A stretch of DNA of 64,000 bases, from NCBI RefSeq assembly GCF_027943255.1, contig NC_072895.1, positions 49,936,001-50,000,000 on the forward strand. The letters run 5' to 3'. Positions 10,468 through 21,120 of this stretch are shown piece after piece. Source of the stretch: Anastrepha obliqua (lineage: Eukaryota; Arthropoda; Insecta; Diptera; Tephritidae). The notes beneath the pieces are model-generated. The model was not told where the DNA came from and made no database searches. It saw only the letters and a program-made list of their open reading frames with translations. The first letter of the stretch is position 1. Every line of letters starts with the position of its first letter. The position numbers and the translations under genes are program-made.

Positions 10468-11941
10468 AAGATCTGCGTCCCGCAGATCATGATTTGGAGA
10501 GGTGACGTTTTTTGGTCGGTTCCGAGAACTTGATTGTAGTATCGACATATTCAGCTCAGGAAGTTTTGTTCCAGTTGTTAGCTTTCTCCAAATTAGCAAA
10601 ATGAAGACCATTAGCAAAATAAGTCCTAGGGCTTCGGATGTTGCAAACCAGTTGGTTTTATCTTTCAGGTAACCCAAGAGTCGTATGTTTCCGGAGGTCA
10701 TCTCGTGGACGAGATTGAGATCCACTGCCAGGCTTCTATTTGTTATGGTGGACAACACGGGTGGGAGCACCTGCACGCCTGAGCTGCTAGTACTCCAGTA
10801 GGTTTGGTTATTTATTGTAATAGTCTCGTTCTCCATCTGCAGAATATAAGAGCCAGATAAGTGTTTAGGTGTTTTACCTGACCATATGCTGCTGTTGAAA
10901 TTATCCAAGAATATTGTGTCCTCCTTGAGCACCTCAACCGTTGTTTCCGTGCCAATTACGTAGCGGCAACTTGTTTGCCCACCCTTGAGTAGACGTGGTA
11001 GACATTCATCTTCGGACAATAAATCTAGGGCTTCCTGCTTGCAGACCATGGCGGTGGCGAGGTGGAGACAGCTATTTTTAATACCATATGTCAGCTGTTT
11101 ATTAATTAAGATTGTCTTGTACTTCAGATCAACTCTATGACCATCCTTCAAAATAGAGCGCGTGATCAAGTGATTAAACCTCGTTTGAGCCACCTTTGGC
11201 ATGGACAGCACGTAAAGTAGAAGAGTGCCGTTCGTGTAGATTGATGGTTCACTATATTCAATGGCTTCGACGACGTTACTGTACGGAAGGACTTCGATTT
11301 CGCTTATTAGGCTATTTATTTCCTCTTTATTCAAAAGATTGCTGTTTGCTACGCCTGCTTTGGCCATTTGACATGCCCGTATTAATTCACTAACGTCATC
11401 CTTGAGAATCATCAATTTGTGCTGAATCTCCTGTGAAAATTTGGCTTGGTGAGTACGTCCCAGGACGTCGTTCGTGGCCGTTGCAATCCCGTTCACAACC
11501 TGTAATAACTCTTCAGTTTTCTTGAAAATTTCAGAGTTTACCTTATACTGTAAGTTATTGTTGTCTATTATTTCATTTTGGCTCCGCAGGATTTCATCCC
11601 AATCTAAAGCATCAGGTGAGCCAGCAATCCACTTCCAAGCTGACCCAATCCAGTTGATTGAACGCTTTGGTCTTTTGGCTGTAGGACCCTTCAGCTCCTC
11701 AAGTTGAGTTCGAATTTTTTGTAACTGATAAGTGGTGACATCTGTGATTGGATCGGTCTCGTTCATCCTGGCAGTTTCATATTCTAGCCGGTTTACAACC
11801 CTCTCGTAGCGCATTAAGTCGATGATGTGGACCAGTTTGAAGTGTCCGTTGATTATCCAGCCGTACCCATCACGAACAGTTAGAACAGGGGAATCTAGGT
11901 TGAATACAACATATGCTTGTGCGTTTGCACAGAGGCAGATT
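10465..11941 (-). CDS. env: Errantivirus envelope glycoprotein, main exon
   Basis: This frame is open from the splice acceptor at 11942-11943 to the stop at 10465-10467; an internal Met lies at 11814. It encodes an insect-retrovirus Env related to baculovirus F-type fusion proteins. Numbered from that Met: a furin-type cleavage site RPKR at 48-51, directly followed by a hydrophobic fusion-peptide-like stretch rich in Trp and Gly (about 53-67), a long ectodomain with several N-x-S/T sites and paired cysteines, a membrane anchor at about 394-409 and a 37-residue cytoplasmic tail. No lesions are seen. The signal peptide is not complete in this exon; it is supplied by splicing from the leader exon at 17542-17564, which joins in phase. 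Role: membrane fusion and particle spread between cells. Confidence 0.92.
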
Positions 11942-12472
11942 CTGCAAATTAAATTACAAAATGTTAACTTAATCCTACTTTATTTTCCACACAGTTTACC
12001 ATTTTATAAATTGAATTTAGACTAAGTAATGTTTACATATTTGGTTGGAAATTACGACAGAGGGAAATTTAAACGTAAATACCAATTAAATAGAATGCAA
12101 TTGATTTTGAACTTAATTATAGCTACTTGAAATTTATTGTAGTTACAACCTTCGAAAACATTTCTCCATCTATTGGCAATCAAACTTAATAATAAGGCCT
12201 TAAATTACTAATACTATTACTAGTGAGTGGAGTCTGGGAGGCTAAGGGTTATGGGAAGTTCGTGAGGACTCAGGAAGTGATGTTAAGAGTGGAACTTTCT
12301 TTGACAATTATTTTTTAGTATTTTATTACTATGGTTAGTTTCATTAGTAAACGTTAGTAAGTTAGACCAATTTTATTGTAGTAGTTTCTGTAGATTAATA
12401 AGTTAGTTTCGTTTATTAGTTTTAGTTAGCGAGTTAGTGATTCTTTATTTTTTTCTTTAGGAATGCTTTCCC

Positions 12473-12542
<70 letters not shown>

Positions 12543-13072
12543 GCTTTGTAGCGTTTATTCGTGTGCAATTCATGCACTTTTATTTTTATGGTCTTAAACC
12601 TTTCATATTTCCATCGCTTTTGTTTGCCATGGCACAATTTTATTTGTCGTTTTTTTTTTTTTTTTTATGTTTTTTTTTTTTCTTTAACCATAGGAATACA
12701 GACGTAAACTCAGATGACATTGGAAGGCTCGCGGTTATCCCTTTTAGCCATAAGCGTTAATGATTGCAAATGGCCTACTCATGGCACGAGTGACTTCACG
12801 TCAATTAAAGCCATAGCCTTTTGGTGGAGTTGAACCACTTCGATTGTCGTCACTCGAACCATCGAGTAAACTGGAATTGAACCAATATGACTTGATCGAA
12901 TACAAACAAAATTTGTACCCAAACGCCTGGGACTTAAGGATCTATGCATGAGTTTTTTTGTCTCTTGACCAATGTTGGTTGAAAAATTCTTGACATTTTT
13001 TTGTCTCATTTGTGTGTGGGATTTCCCACTTTGGATAACATTAGTATTTTTATATTTTTTTTTTTTTTATTA
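11942..13072 (-). other. pol-env spacer with a 67-nt A run
   Basis: In sense direction the region begins after the pol stop and ends at a 3' splice site (TTTGCAG, AG at the complement of 11942-11943). It contains an unbroken T run on the plus strand at 12474-12540 (67 bases; A on the sense strand) and shorter T runs at 12651-12681 and 13057-13068. A 76-codon minus frame at 12779-13009 has no recognisable domain. A spacer of 1.1 kb is long for this group, so part may be an inserted poly(A)-tailed sequence or an assembly artefact in the homopolymer. Confidence 0.7.
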
Positions 13073-16000
13073 CTAGACATTTCTTATGTCTGATTTGTGG
13101 AATTTTTTCCCACTTTGCGTGATAATAGTCGCATTTCTATTTTCAGCGACAGCTTCTTTTTTATAAAGCGGTTTCTTTTTGCTTTTAATTTGTTTGTTGG
13201 CGATAAATAATTCATCACCACTATGGAAATTGCGAGGGGGCGAGCGAGTTTTATTATGTCTTGTATTTCTACTTTCTTGTTCGTGTAATAGAAGGGCTTT
13301 TATGTCATCATTAGTATGCTCCCTAAAGTTTGTCAATTCTTGGTAATTTATTCTCGCAGTTCTGTTAAGGAAAATATCAGCGGGCTTCCGTTTTATTACC
13401 GAATGTATTGTATTATTGTACCTGTCTACCGTTATGGCAACGCGCTCTTCGGGTATTAATCTAGGAAACTCAACGCAAAGGCAGCGATATATTTCAATCA
13501 GAGTGGAATGTAACCTCTCGACTTGACCATTGGCCTCACTTCGCTGCGTTGGCGTTTGGTAAACCTCTATTCCTAAGGATCTAATATAGTTTAATACAAG
13601 TGGTGTCAAAAATCCACGCTCATTGTCCATAACTAAAGCCCGTGGCACTGTGAAGTAGTGCAGCGCAACTGTTAGTTTTATTCGCAAATGGGTGGAAGAT
13701 TTATTTTTTATTGGAAATAGTTTGGCAAATTTTGTAAACTTATCGATGCAACTCAAATATTTTTGTCGCTCTATTTCGAAAATATCGATGTGTAGGATCT
13801 CACACGGATAACTAGGAATTGGGGTTGGCTGAAGATACGGTTTTGAAGGGTGCCTATCATACTTATTTAATTTACATGTTTCGCATTGACTAACATACTC
13901 TCTGATTTGCTTGGACATTGCTGGAAAATAGAATTTTTCAAGGATTTGTTCCCTGTTTTCGCGAGCATTTCGATGAGCACGTTTGTGTTCTTGCTCGATT
14001 ATGTTGAATACCCTATCAGCAATCGTTACATCCTCTACTATGCGTTGCGTGATCCTGATTTTGTATCTACTGAAGTTATTAACATACGCATTTTGCAAAT
14101 TATGAATTGAACCTTCAGGTATTTTAATTCCGTTTATTACGTTTGGGTTAAGATTCTTTTTGAGAAGAGGCACCAGGCTTTCACAATTTAGTATGGGCAT
14201 CGTAATAAAGTATCTTTTATAGCCCCTATGCGGTTCTTCGCTACATTCGCAACTCGCCCCCTGCCTAAGGATTATTTGGTTCCTAAATACGTTTATGGGT
14301 GCTTCTACGTGTGGTATGAGGTCTGAGCTATCCTGTTCGGCAGAATGCATAGTACCTTCCGATGCAGTATCTGTATCAGATGGTGCGTCAGCTACAGTAC
14401 CCGATGGCTGAGCAACGATTGAGTCTGTGAGTGCGTTCACTTCCGTCTTAAGACGGGAGAGTGCATCGGCGACCACATTCGTCTTTCCTGGTTTATAAAT
14501 TATTTCACAATTATACTCCTCTATTCGAGCTTTCCATCGCTTGAGCTTTGCGTTGTAGTTGCGATTACTCACTGAAAAGGTCAGCGGCTGGTGGTCTGTG
14601 TAAATCTTAATTTTCTTTGCACCATACACATAGGAACGTAGATTGTCAAGTGCCCAAACAATAGCGAGGAGCTCTTTTTCATTCGTGGCGTAGTTCTCTT
14701 CTGACTTATTCAGGGATCGCGAAATATACGCTATAGGTTTATCTTCGCCTATCACCCCTTGTGATAGAACCGCACCAATAGCGTAGTTCGATGCGTCTGT
14801 CGTCAGGTTGAATGGTTTGGCGAAATCTGGGAAGGCTAAGACATCAGCAGACACTAAGAGTTGTTTCAAATCGTGGAAAGCTTCCAGAGACTTTTCGTCA
14901 AGCTCAATTTTTACTTTTTTAGAGGCGTTGGCTTTTACCTGTGCATTTACCCCTCGTGTGAGGTTGGTCAAGGGTTTAGCGACCTTGGCATAGTCCCTAA
15001 TAAACTTCCTATAGTATGAGGTCATACCAAGGAAACTCTTTAAATCCTTCAGGTTTTCTGGAGGTGAAATTATTTTAATTGCTTCGACTTTTTTAGGGTC
15101 AGCGCGTACTCCTTCGGGAGTAATTATATAGCCAAGAAATTCGACTTCTTTTTCAAAAAAACATGTTTTTTCAAGATTAACTTTCAAGTTCGCTTCTAGG
15201 AGTCTTGAAAAAACCTTCTCAACATTATCCAGGTGTTCGTTTGGGTCTCTGCCAAATACGATGATGTCATCGATGTAGACATAGCAAATTTTGCCAATGT
15301 ATTTCTTTAACACATCGTCTATCATTCGCTGGAAAATAGCGGGCGCATTTTTTAGACCAAACGGTAAACGGAGGAATTCATATTTCCCGTTCATCGTAGA
15401 AAAAGCCGTTTTAGAGATGTCCGAGTCTTTCATTGGTATTTGGTGGAATCCAGACGTTAAGTCTATTGTCGTGTAGTAATTCGCCTGTCCAAGGCTGCAA
15501 AGGGTCTCGTTTATGTCAGGAATTGGGTAAGTGTCAGCGATCGTCACTGTATTTAGTCGTTTGTAGTCGATCACCATTCGGTACTGTTTTTCCCCGTTCG
15601 CCTTTGGTTTTTTAGGCACTACCCATATTGGTGAATTATAAGGACTCTTTGAAGGCCGGATGACACCTTCCTCAAGCAGCTCATTCACTTGTTTTTCAAC
15701 TTCGTCCCTCATACACGCTGGGTACGGGTAGCTTTTACTGTATATTGGTTCGGTAGTTGATGTTTTTATTTCAGCACGGATGTTTATCTCTACGAGCTCA
15801 TTGCCATTTAAAGGTTTAAAGAGCTCCGAATATTTTTTTAATAAGGTTTCGACCTTCCGATGAATTCCCAGAGGCAAATCCTTGCCTATTGTAAAATTGA
15901 CATGGCAAGACGTGCGTGCCTTGAGTGGAATTTTGTAATTCCCTATTTTTAGTAAGTTATTTTTCCTATCAATTACCGCACCTAATTCTCTCAAGGTGTC

Positions 16001-16289
16001 GTCCCCAATGATCCCGCAGAATCCACTTAGAGTAGGTAATACAAAGAAGTCAAATTCAGTGGATTTCCCAATGCTTTCAAATAATTTTATTTGTACCTTA
16101 TCTTTTATTGGCACAGTACCCCCCACAGATGCCACACTAAAAATTTTCTGCACCGGAGTCGTTTTTTTCGAGATGGTTTGTCTAATGAAGTTTTTGTTGG
16201 CACCGGTGTCTACTAAAAAATCTAAAACGCGGCCATCCGGCATCGTATATTCTAGGTATGGTACGCTAGATGGCCGGAGGACAGAAAAT
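13073..16289 (-). CDS. pol: Errantivirus Pol polyprotein (protease, RT, RNase H, integrase)
   Basis: Open to 13073 with 1056 residues from the Met at 16243; expressed by -1 frameshifting from gag, so the true start is within the overlap. Numbered from that Met: aspartic protease DTGA at 12-15; reverse transcriptase with catalytic Asp at 261 and YIDD at 323-326 and the LPFGLKNAPA block near 293-302; RNase H with TTDAS (Asp 483), YTDHQPL (Asp 550) and Asp 593; integrase zinc finger H753, H757, C787, C790; integrase catalytic D820, D873, E909 with 35 residues between the last two. All catalytic residues are present. Length and order match gypsy-group Pol. It copies the RNA genome and inserts the DNA. 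Confidence 0.97.
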
Positions 16290-16295
16290 CCTCAG
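16252..16295 (-). promoter_or_regulatory. Gag-Pol -1 frameshift window
   Basis: In the Pol frame a TGA ends at about 16293 and the next in-frame block is open through Pol, while Gag stops at 16252-16254. The shift must therefore occur within about 13 codons. The only obvious slippery feature is a TTTTC run (sense GATTTTC at the complement of 16284-16290). This does not match the standard X-XXY-YYZ heptamer fully. Confidence 0.7.
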
Positions 16296-17499
16296 ATTCT
16301 TCGTCATTGCTAGGTTCTTGATTGGCATCCTGTTCTTCGCTCACCCCTTCAGCTATGTGACTTTGCTGTTTGACGTCCTGCTCCTCGCGTTCCCCTTGCA
16401 CAGTGTGATACAGCCTTTGTTGCTTCCGTGGGAGATTTTCAGACCTCGCACTACGTTTAAAAGGATTGGGTCGATTGATATAGTTTACTTTGCGTGTCTG
16501 CACTGAAGGATCAACCTCCATCCTCTCGACTGGCGGACGCGACGTGGAACTTTGGATGTCATCTCTTGAAAAAGGACGATAATTTTTTGGGTATTGTGCA
16601 CGCTGCTCTTGAGCGTGCCATGTAGGTTTTGGTGGCAATTGTGGAGGTTTGAACCTATTTGGGGAGTAAGGGGTGCTCGGTAAGTTGTTTATGGGCACCA
16701 CCACACGATTGCTAGCCGTGGAAGAATGAATTGCAAAATTTCTAAAGTCGACGTTTTGGATCTCTAAGCATGCCGAGTAAGCTTCCGGCAATGTTTTAGG
16801 ACGCTGTATAAGCATCATTCTCGACATTTCCCCATTCAACCCGCGTTTGAATACGTCTAGCGCACGGTTGCGGTAAGTTTCAACTAAAACTCTTACTGTT
16901 TCGTCCGTGTAGGACTCGGTTTTTATTTTGTTGATAATGAGAGAGAATTGATGATTTACCTTCGCGTAGAATTCATCAATTCTCATTCCCTTTTGCTGAA
17001 GTTGATGCAACTGGTGCTCAAGGGTGCGAATATCCCTTTTATCTGCATAGTGCAGAGAAAGGCACTCTTTGATTTTCGACCAGTTGCTATCGAAAATGTT
17101 ATACGAAATTAGTGCGGAATCAGCAGCACCCCTCACCTTTTGTCTAATGTGCTGTAAAATTGCCCGATATAGGGGCTTACCCCTCACGACCTCGAAGTCC
17201 GAAAGGATGACTTCTACCGAGTGCACCCAGGACACGTAGTGGACAGGATTCCCGTCAAAAATCTGCAGCTCCTTGACACAGTCAGGGAGTCGACTGATGT
17301 CCCTTATGTCGGCTTCCGTTTTAGGGGCTTGTGCTACCATCTCTTCACTGGGTTCCGTCTGGTCATTGGCGGTTGGTGTAAACATCCTGGAGCTTATTGA
17401 GTCCAGGCGGGATACCCGTCTTTCGATAGTGTTCATTTTGTCAAGCAGGGCGTTAACTGCACCCGTTAAATTTGTTACCGTGGCCCTCAAATCTTCCAT
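16252..17499 (-). CDS. gag: Errantivirus Gag polyprotein
   Basis: 415 codons from the ATG at 17499, which lies just after a pyrimidine-rich stretch. Residues 1-35 look like a coiled coil. Residues about 85-245 form the capsid-like helical region (WVHSVEVILSDFE; YADKRDIRTLEHQLHQLQQK). A Pro/Arg-rich basic stretch follows (about 270-360), presumably for RNA binding, then an acidic tail. There is no C-x2-C-x4-H-x4-C zinc knuckle, as in other errantiviral Gags. The stop at 16252 lies nine bases before the first Pol Met, and the frames differ by -1. Confidence 0.93.
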   Translation of the reverse strand: MEDLRATVTNLTGAVNALLDKMNTIERRVSRLDSISSRMFTPTANDQTEPSEEMVAQAPKTEADIRDISRLPDCVKELQIFDGNPVHYVSWVHSVEVILSDFEVVRGKPLYRAILQHIRQKVRGAADSALISYNIFDSNWSKIKECLSLHYADKRDIRTLEHQLHQLQQKGMRIDEFYAKVNHQFSLIINKIKTESYTDETVRVLVETYRNRALDVFKRGLNGEMSRMMLIQRPKTLPEAYSACLEIQNVDFRNFAIHSSTASNRVVVPINNLPSTPYSPNRFKPPQLPPKPTWHAQEQRAQYPKNYRPFSRDDIQSSTSRPPVERMEVDPSVQTRKVNYINRPNPFKRSARSENLPRKQQRLYHTVQGEREEQDVKQQSHIAEGVSEEQDANQEPSNDEESEDFLSSGHLAYHT

Positions 17500-17541
17500 C
17501 TTTAAAAGAAAATATAAAAGAAAATGCTTAAGTCAACTTAC

Positions 17542-17564
17542 GCAAGGATACTCTCTAGTTTCAT
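17542..17564 (-). CDS. env: Leader exon encoding the env signal peptide start; also an 8-codon upstream ORF
   Basis: An ATG at 17564-17562 opens 23 coding nucleotides ending at a consensus 5' splice site GTAAGT (complement of 17541-17536). Joined to the acceptor at 11942, the two leftover bases plus base 11941 make one codon and the env frame continues. The total is 1500 nt, that is 499 codons and a stop, with a hydrophobic N-terminus as needed for a signal peptide. In unspliced RNA the same ATG gives a short frame that ends in TAA inside the donor, upstream of gag. The splice is inferred from sequence and phase; leader-to-env splicing is established for gypsy-type elements. Confidence 0.8.
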
Positions 17565-17640
17565 CAGCGCCTTTATTGTGCCTTTATTGTATGTTCAGCG
17601 TATTGTGGCTCTCCTTGGCCTTACGTCCTATGATCCTTTA

Positions 17641-17886
17641 ATTATTTGCTGAGCAGGTTTATCAAAAACCCTTTTTCACTTTTTAAATTTTTCCAATGGA
17701 TTTTTTATTTATTTTCTTTTTTTATTATTTGCTGAGCGGCTTTATCAAAAACCCTTTTTCACTTTTTAAATTTTTCCAATGGATTTTTTATTTATTATTT
17801 TTTTAATTATTTGCTGAGCGGGTTTATCAAAAACCCTTTTTCACTTTTTAAATTTTTCCAATAGATTTTTTATTTTTTTTGTTTTT
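17641..17886 (-). repeat. Three 82-bp tandem repeats in the errantivirus leader
   Basis: The landmark GCTGAGC recurs at 17649, 17731 and 17813, exactly 82 bp apart, with the following TTTATCAAAAACCCTTTTTC block conserved in each. The repeats lie between the primer site and gag. In gypsy and Idefix the same place holds insulator or enhancer repeats, so a regulatory role is plausible but not shown. Confidence 0.9.
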
Positions 17887-17938
17887 ATTTAATACACTTT
17901 CTTTTATTTCATCCACTCTTTTATTTTAACACTCCTGG

Positions 17939-17956
17939 GTCCCTGCTCGGGCGCCA
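17939..17956 (-). promoter_or_regulatory. Primer binding site, tRNA-Lys type
   Basis: The sense-strand sequence TGGCGCCCGAGCAGGGAC starts at the last base of the 5' LTR. It matches the complement of the 3' end of a tRNA-Lys(UUU)-type molecule with one apparent mismatch, judged from memory. Confidence 0.85.
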
Positions 17957-18357
17957 GTTACGGACTTTGAGTCCGTTACACTAAAAAAAATTAAGGGCCA
18001 GCTGCCCAGGAAAGAAACACTTATAATTCTTTAAATAGTTTACAATTATTTTTATTCTACACAAATTACTTAATCTAATACAGCTAACCCGGAACCCGTC
18101 TCAAACTCCACTAACTGGACGTGGTGACGGTCGCTTACTTTACACCTTCATTCCCCAGCTGCGGCGCAGTCGTTGTGTAATTTGTCTGAGACCGGACTTG
18201 GCCTTGACTTCCCACGGGTGCATTATTGAATGTAATTGTGCAACAGGTAACGTCTCCTGTTGCGTTGCATTGTGAAATTTAAATATGCTGACACTGCGGC
18301 ACGTGTAGCGAGCAGCCGTGGGAGCGTCGCAACAAATGCGACTGCAGCGTGTTAACT
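17956..18357 (-). repeat. 5' LTR of the errantivirus
   Basis: 402 bp, apparently identical to the copy at 10054-10455, with the matching poly(A) signal at 18051-18056. It should hold the promoter. There is no strong TATA box, which fits the initiator-type promoters known from this group. Confidence 0.97.
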
Positions 18358-18361
18358 TAAA

Positions 18362-19818
18362 TGTATGTTACGTAATAAATGCTAACTTTTTAATCAGAGC
18401 TCCAGAAAAATTTTGGGTAAACAGTTTTGTAGCCCATTAATTTTTTGTGTGATGAAATGAAAGTTTCAAGTACCTGAAAGTCGGGTTGACTTTTCACATT
18501 TTTTTTTACTGACGTTGCTGGGTAGTTTTTCTCTATACAACAAAATATTCGAGAATTCAATTCAGCAATAAATATATAAAGTAACTGCGTTAAATAACTA
18601 CACATAAAAAGGGACTTATGGACAAGTATTGACACTAAATATTAAATAAAGCTGTTTATGAAAATATAAAAACCATACCAAAAACAACCAAGTTACACAC
18701 TTTGTGTAAGTTTTACCCTCCACTAGTTGAGTACGTAAACCGTTTCCGGGTTGCTCCGTTCATTTAGATATTATACCCTTTTGGATAGCTAAAAGAACAT
18801 GCTAGTTTCTATAATAATTTGCAGAATAGTTTCCATAAAAAAAATTTTTTTTTATGTCTTGAAGTAAGAAACACTTAAAGAAAAATGCTAAATTCAAAAT
18901 TTAAGGAAACAGCCAGATTGATATGTCAGGGCTTTGTTCATATTTTATTCATCGGCGTACCGTTCAACCAAAACAGAAAAAAATTGGACGCTTTCGGGCA
19001 TCGTAATACATAACCGAATTAATCAGAAATGACCTAAGTAGAATACTTTGGTATCTAGCACGAATTTCTCGGTAACCCTGTATAAATACTCACATACACA
19101 AGTAGACTACCGAACTGAGCTGAACGCAACTGACATTTGAATTACACTTATCCATACATACTTACTCATATATCCGTTGCTGCTGCAATTGGCGCTTTTG
19201 GTGCAACTATTGCCGTTCCACTTGACCACGTTCTGCTGGTCAACTGACTCTTCTCCGTTCTATTTGTGCAGTCACTTAAAGGGTCAGCACATTCAATGGA
19301 AGTCACGCAGTGCCGCCAATTTTTTCATTGTTTATTTAACCTTTCGAAGCGCATGCAAAATGTTTCATATACATACACTGCATTTATAAAAGACAGTTTA
19401 TTTCCAAAAAAAAAAAACTTTTTAATTCCAAATTTCAAACTGCATACAAATTAAATAAATCAACATATTTCCATCAACATTTCTTACTTCTTAATCAAAA
19501 GTTTTAGAAAAATGTTTATGACAGGCGGGTTCTGCGTATGATCATTGAAATTGCTTTTATATGCTGATGATATAAAAAAAGCTTCGGAATGTAAAATTTA
19601 CAAGATTTTTATATTCCTAAAACCAAGCTTGGAAAGCTCCCAGATATTTTTTATATGATGAAAATAGGCAACACCTTCAAGGCAAAGAAAAACCAAAATC
19701 TGCTAGAATGTTTGGCCACTTAAAACTTGCTATTTATCATATTAAAAGTTAATGGGTTATAAAACTGTGTAAAAAGCAAATTGATGAATTTGTGTTATGA
19801 CTTTAATGCAAGAAGTAG
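18362..19818. other. Spacer without recognisable gene
   Basis: AT-rich sequence. The frames at 18390-18635 and 19177-19454 show no family motif. Confidence 0.5.
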
Positions 19819-19928
19819 TATAGGGTTTTTCAGTAAGAGCGCTTCAACTTTTGAACTTTTTTGAATAAAACACAAACGGTTCGACTTTTTTAACAAATTT
19901 TTTTTTTATTATCGAGTTTGAACATATA

Positions 19929-20186
19929 CATTTAAGTATGAAATTCGATTTCTTTTGCATGACCACCGCGTGCACGTTTTACGAAGTCCAATCGTTGAAC
20001 CCAATTTTCGACCACTCCTTTGCATAAATCGGCCGAAATTCCAGCAATTTCGCGTTCAATATTGGCTATGAGCTCACAAATCGTCGCCGGCTTGTTACTG
20101 TAGACCAATGACTTCACATAACCCCAAAACGAGACGGCTTGTTAAATGGACCGTAAAATGGCCGTAATGCTCTTAAAATAACAGCA
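19929..20186 (-). pseudogene. Mariner-like transposase, N-terminal scrap fused to C-terminus
   Basis: In sense direction the piece next to the foldback reads RALRPFYGPFNKP, a typical helix-turn-helix-region end, then jumps directly to SFWGYVKSLVYSNKPATI and ends RARGGHAKEIEFHT, which is the C-terminus of these DDE proteins. The catalytic Asp residues between them are deleted. The frame stops at 19932. Confidence 0.8.
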
Positions 20187-21045
20187 GATGCTTTCCATTT
20201 CAATTCAACCGGGCTATTCGGGTCATGTTCTTCGATTTCGATGAAACTTAAATATGTTGCTCTCTGGTCAAAATAATGAGACACGTATTTTTTTGTTCAC
20301 CCAAAAAAAAATTTTTTCAAGAGTTATCGGCAATTTTGTTTTTCGGATCAAACTCGATTTTTTTTAATTATATAAGAAAAAATTTTTTTTAAACGCCCAT
20401 TACTTAGTCAAATATGAACCGATTTTAATAATTCTGGGTTCAGAATGATTGTAATTACTTACACGAGCGACTTCATGTAGAAACAATTGCAAAAAAGTAG
20501 TTGAAAATTTTTTATTTAGCAAAAAAGAAAAAAAATTGAAATTTTTTCGAAATTCAATATTTCAAAAAGTGTATTTTTGTTTTTTTTATAACTTTTTCCA
20601 AATCAAGAGGACACCTCAAACTTCAATTAAGCTGAATGCCCAGTAGCTAAAATGAGTTGTTATTGAGTAATGAATTTTTGAGTAAAAAACCGGTTTCGCA
20701 CTTTTTGTTTTTTGCAAAATAAAAAATTTTTAACAAATTTTTTGCAACTGTTTCTACATGAAATCGCTTGTGTAAGTAATGACGATTATTTTGAACCCAG
20801 AATCATTCAAATCGGCTTATTTTTGACTAAGTTATGAGTAATTAAAAATATTTTCTTATATTATTAAAAAAAAATCGAGTTTGAGCCGAAAAACAAAATT
20901 GCCGATAAAGCTTGAAAAAAAATTTTTTCGGGCGAACAAAAAAATACGTGTCTCATTATTTTGACCAGAGAGCAACATATTTAAGTTTCATCGAAATCGA
21001 AGAACATGACCCGAATAGCCCGGTTGAATTGAAATGGAAAGCATC
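20187..21045. mobile_element. Foldback (long inverted repeat) element, 859 bp
   Basis: Left arm 20187-20530 and right arm about 20700-21045 are inverted copies with scattered mismatches; the outer end reads GATGCTTTCCATTTCAATTC. The spacer is about 170 bp. It is flanked by 4-bp duplications AGCA (20183-20186 and 21046-21049). Removing the element and one duplication restores the reading frame of the host transposase N-terminus (sense codons R-S-V-A-V-I-L-R), which proves the insertion. There is no coding capacity, so it depends on a transposase elsewhere. Superfamily unknown. Confidence 0.9.
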
Positions 21046-21120
21046 AGCAACAGAACGATTATTTTAATAAAAAATTTGCACGGTTTGCAATCGTTGGTCA
21101 AGTGTGTAGCGTTCCACGAT
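21046..21120 (-). pseudogene. Mariner-like transposase N-terminal fragment
   Basis: The sense strand reads ERYTLDQRLQTVQIFY, a stop, then NNRSVA up to the foldback. This is the start of the transposase whose remainder lies at 19929-20186. The initiator codon position reads ATC or GTG, not ATG, and one internal TAA breaks it. Confidence 0.75.

Larger units (their letters stand above)
10050..18361 (-). mobile_element. Complete errantivirus (gypsy-group LTR retrotransposon with env)
   Basis: The element runs 10054-18357 (8304 bp) in minus orientation between 4-bp target duplications TAAA (10050-10053 and 18358-18361). Two 402-bp LTRs read as identical, with AGTTA...TAACT ends. In transcription order it holds a 5' LTR (right), a primer binding site, a leader with three 82-bp repeats, gag, pol (protease, RT, RNase H, integrase), a 1.1-kb spacer, env, a polypurine tract and a 3' LTR (left). 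gag, pol and env frames are all open. Four-base TA-rich targets, an env gene and these LTR ends are known traits of Drosophila errantiviruses such as gypsy, ZAM and Idefix. This copy is very young and may be functional. Confidence 0.97.

Noticed and set aside
12434..12637. Lys-rich minus frame
   Set aside because: Created by the 67-nt A run; no protein family.
17500..17541. Short intron just before the gag ATG (donor at 17541, AAAG before the ATG)
   Set aside because: Forty-two bases is too short for a fly intron; the donor pairs better with the env acceptor.
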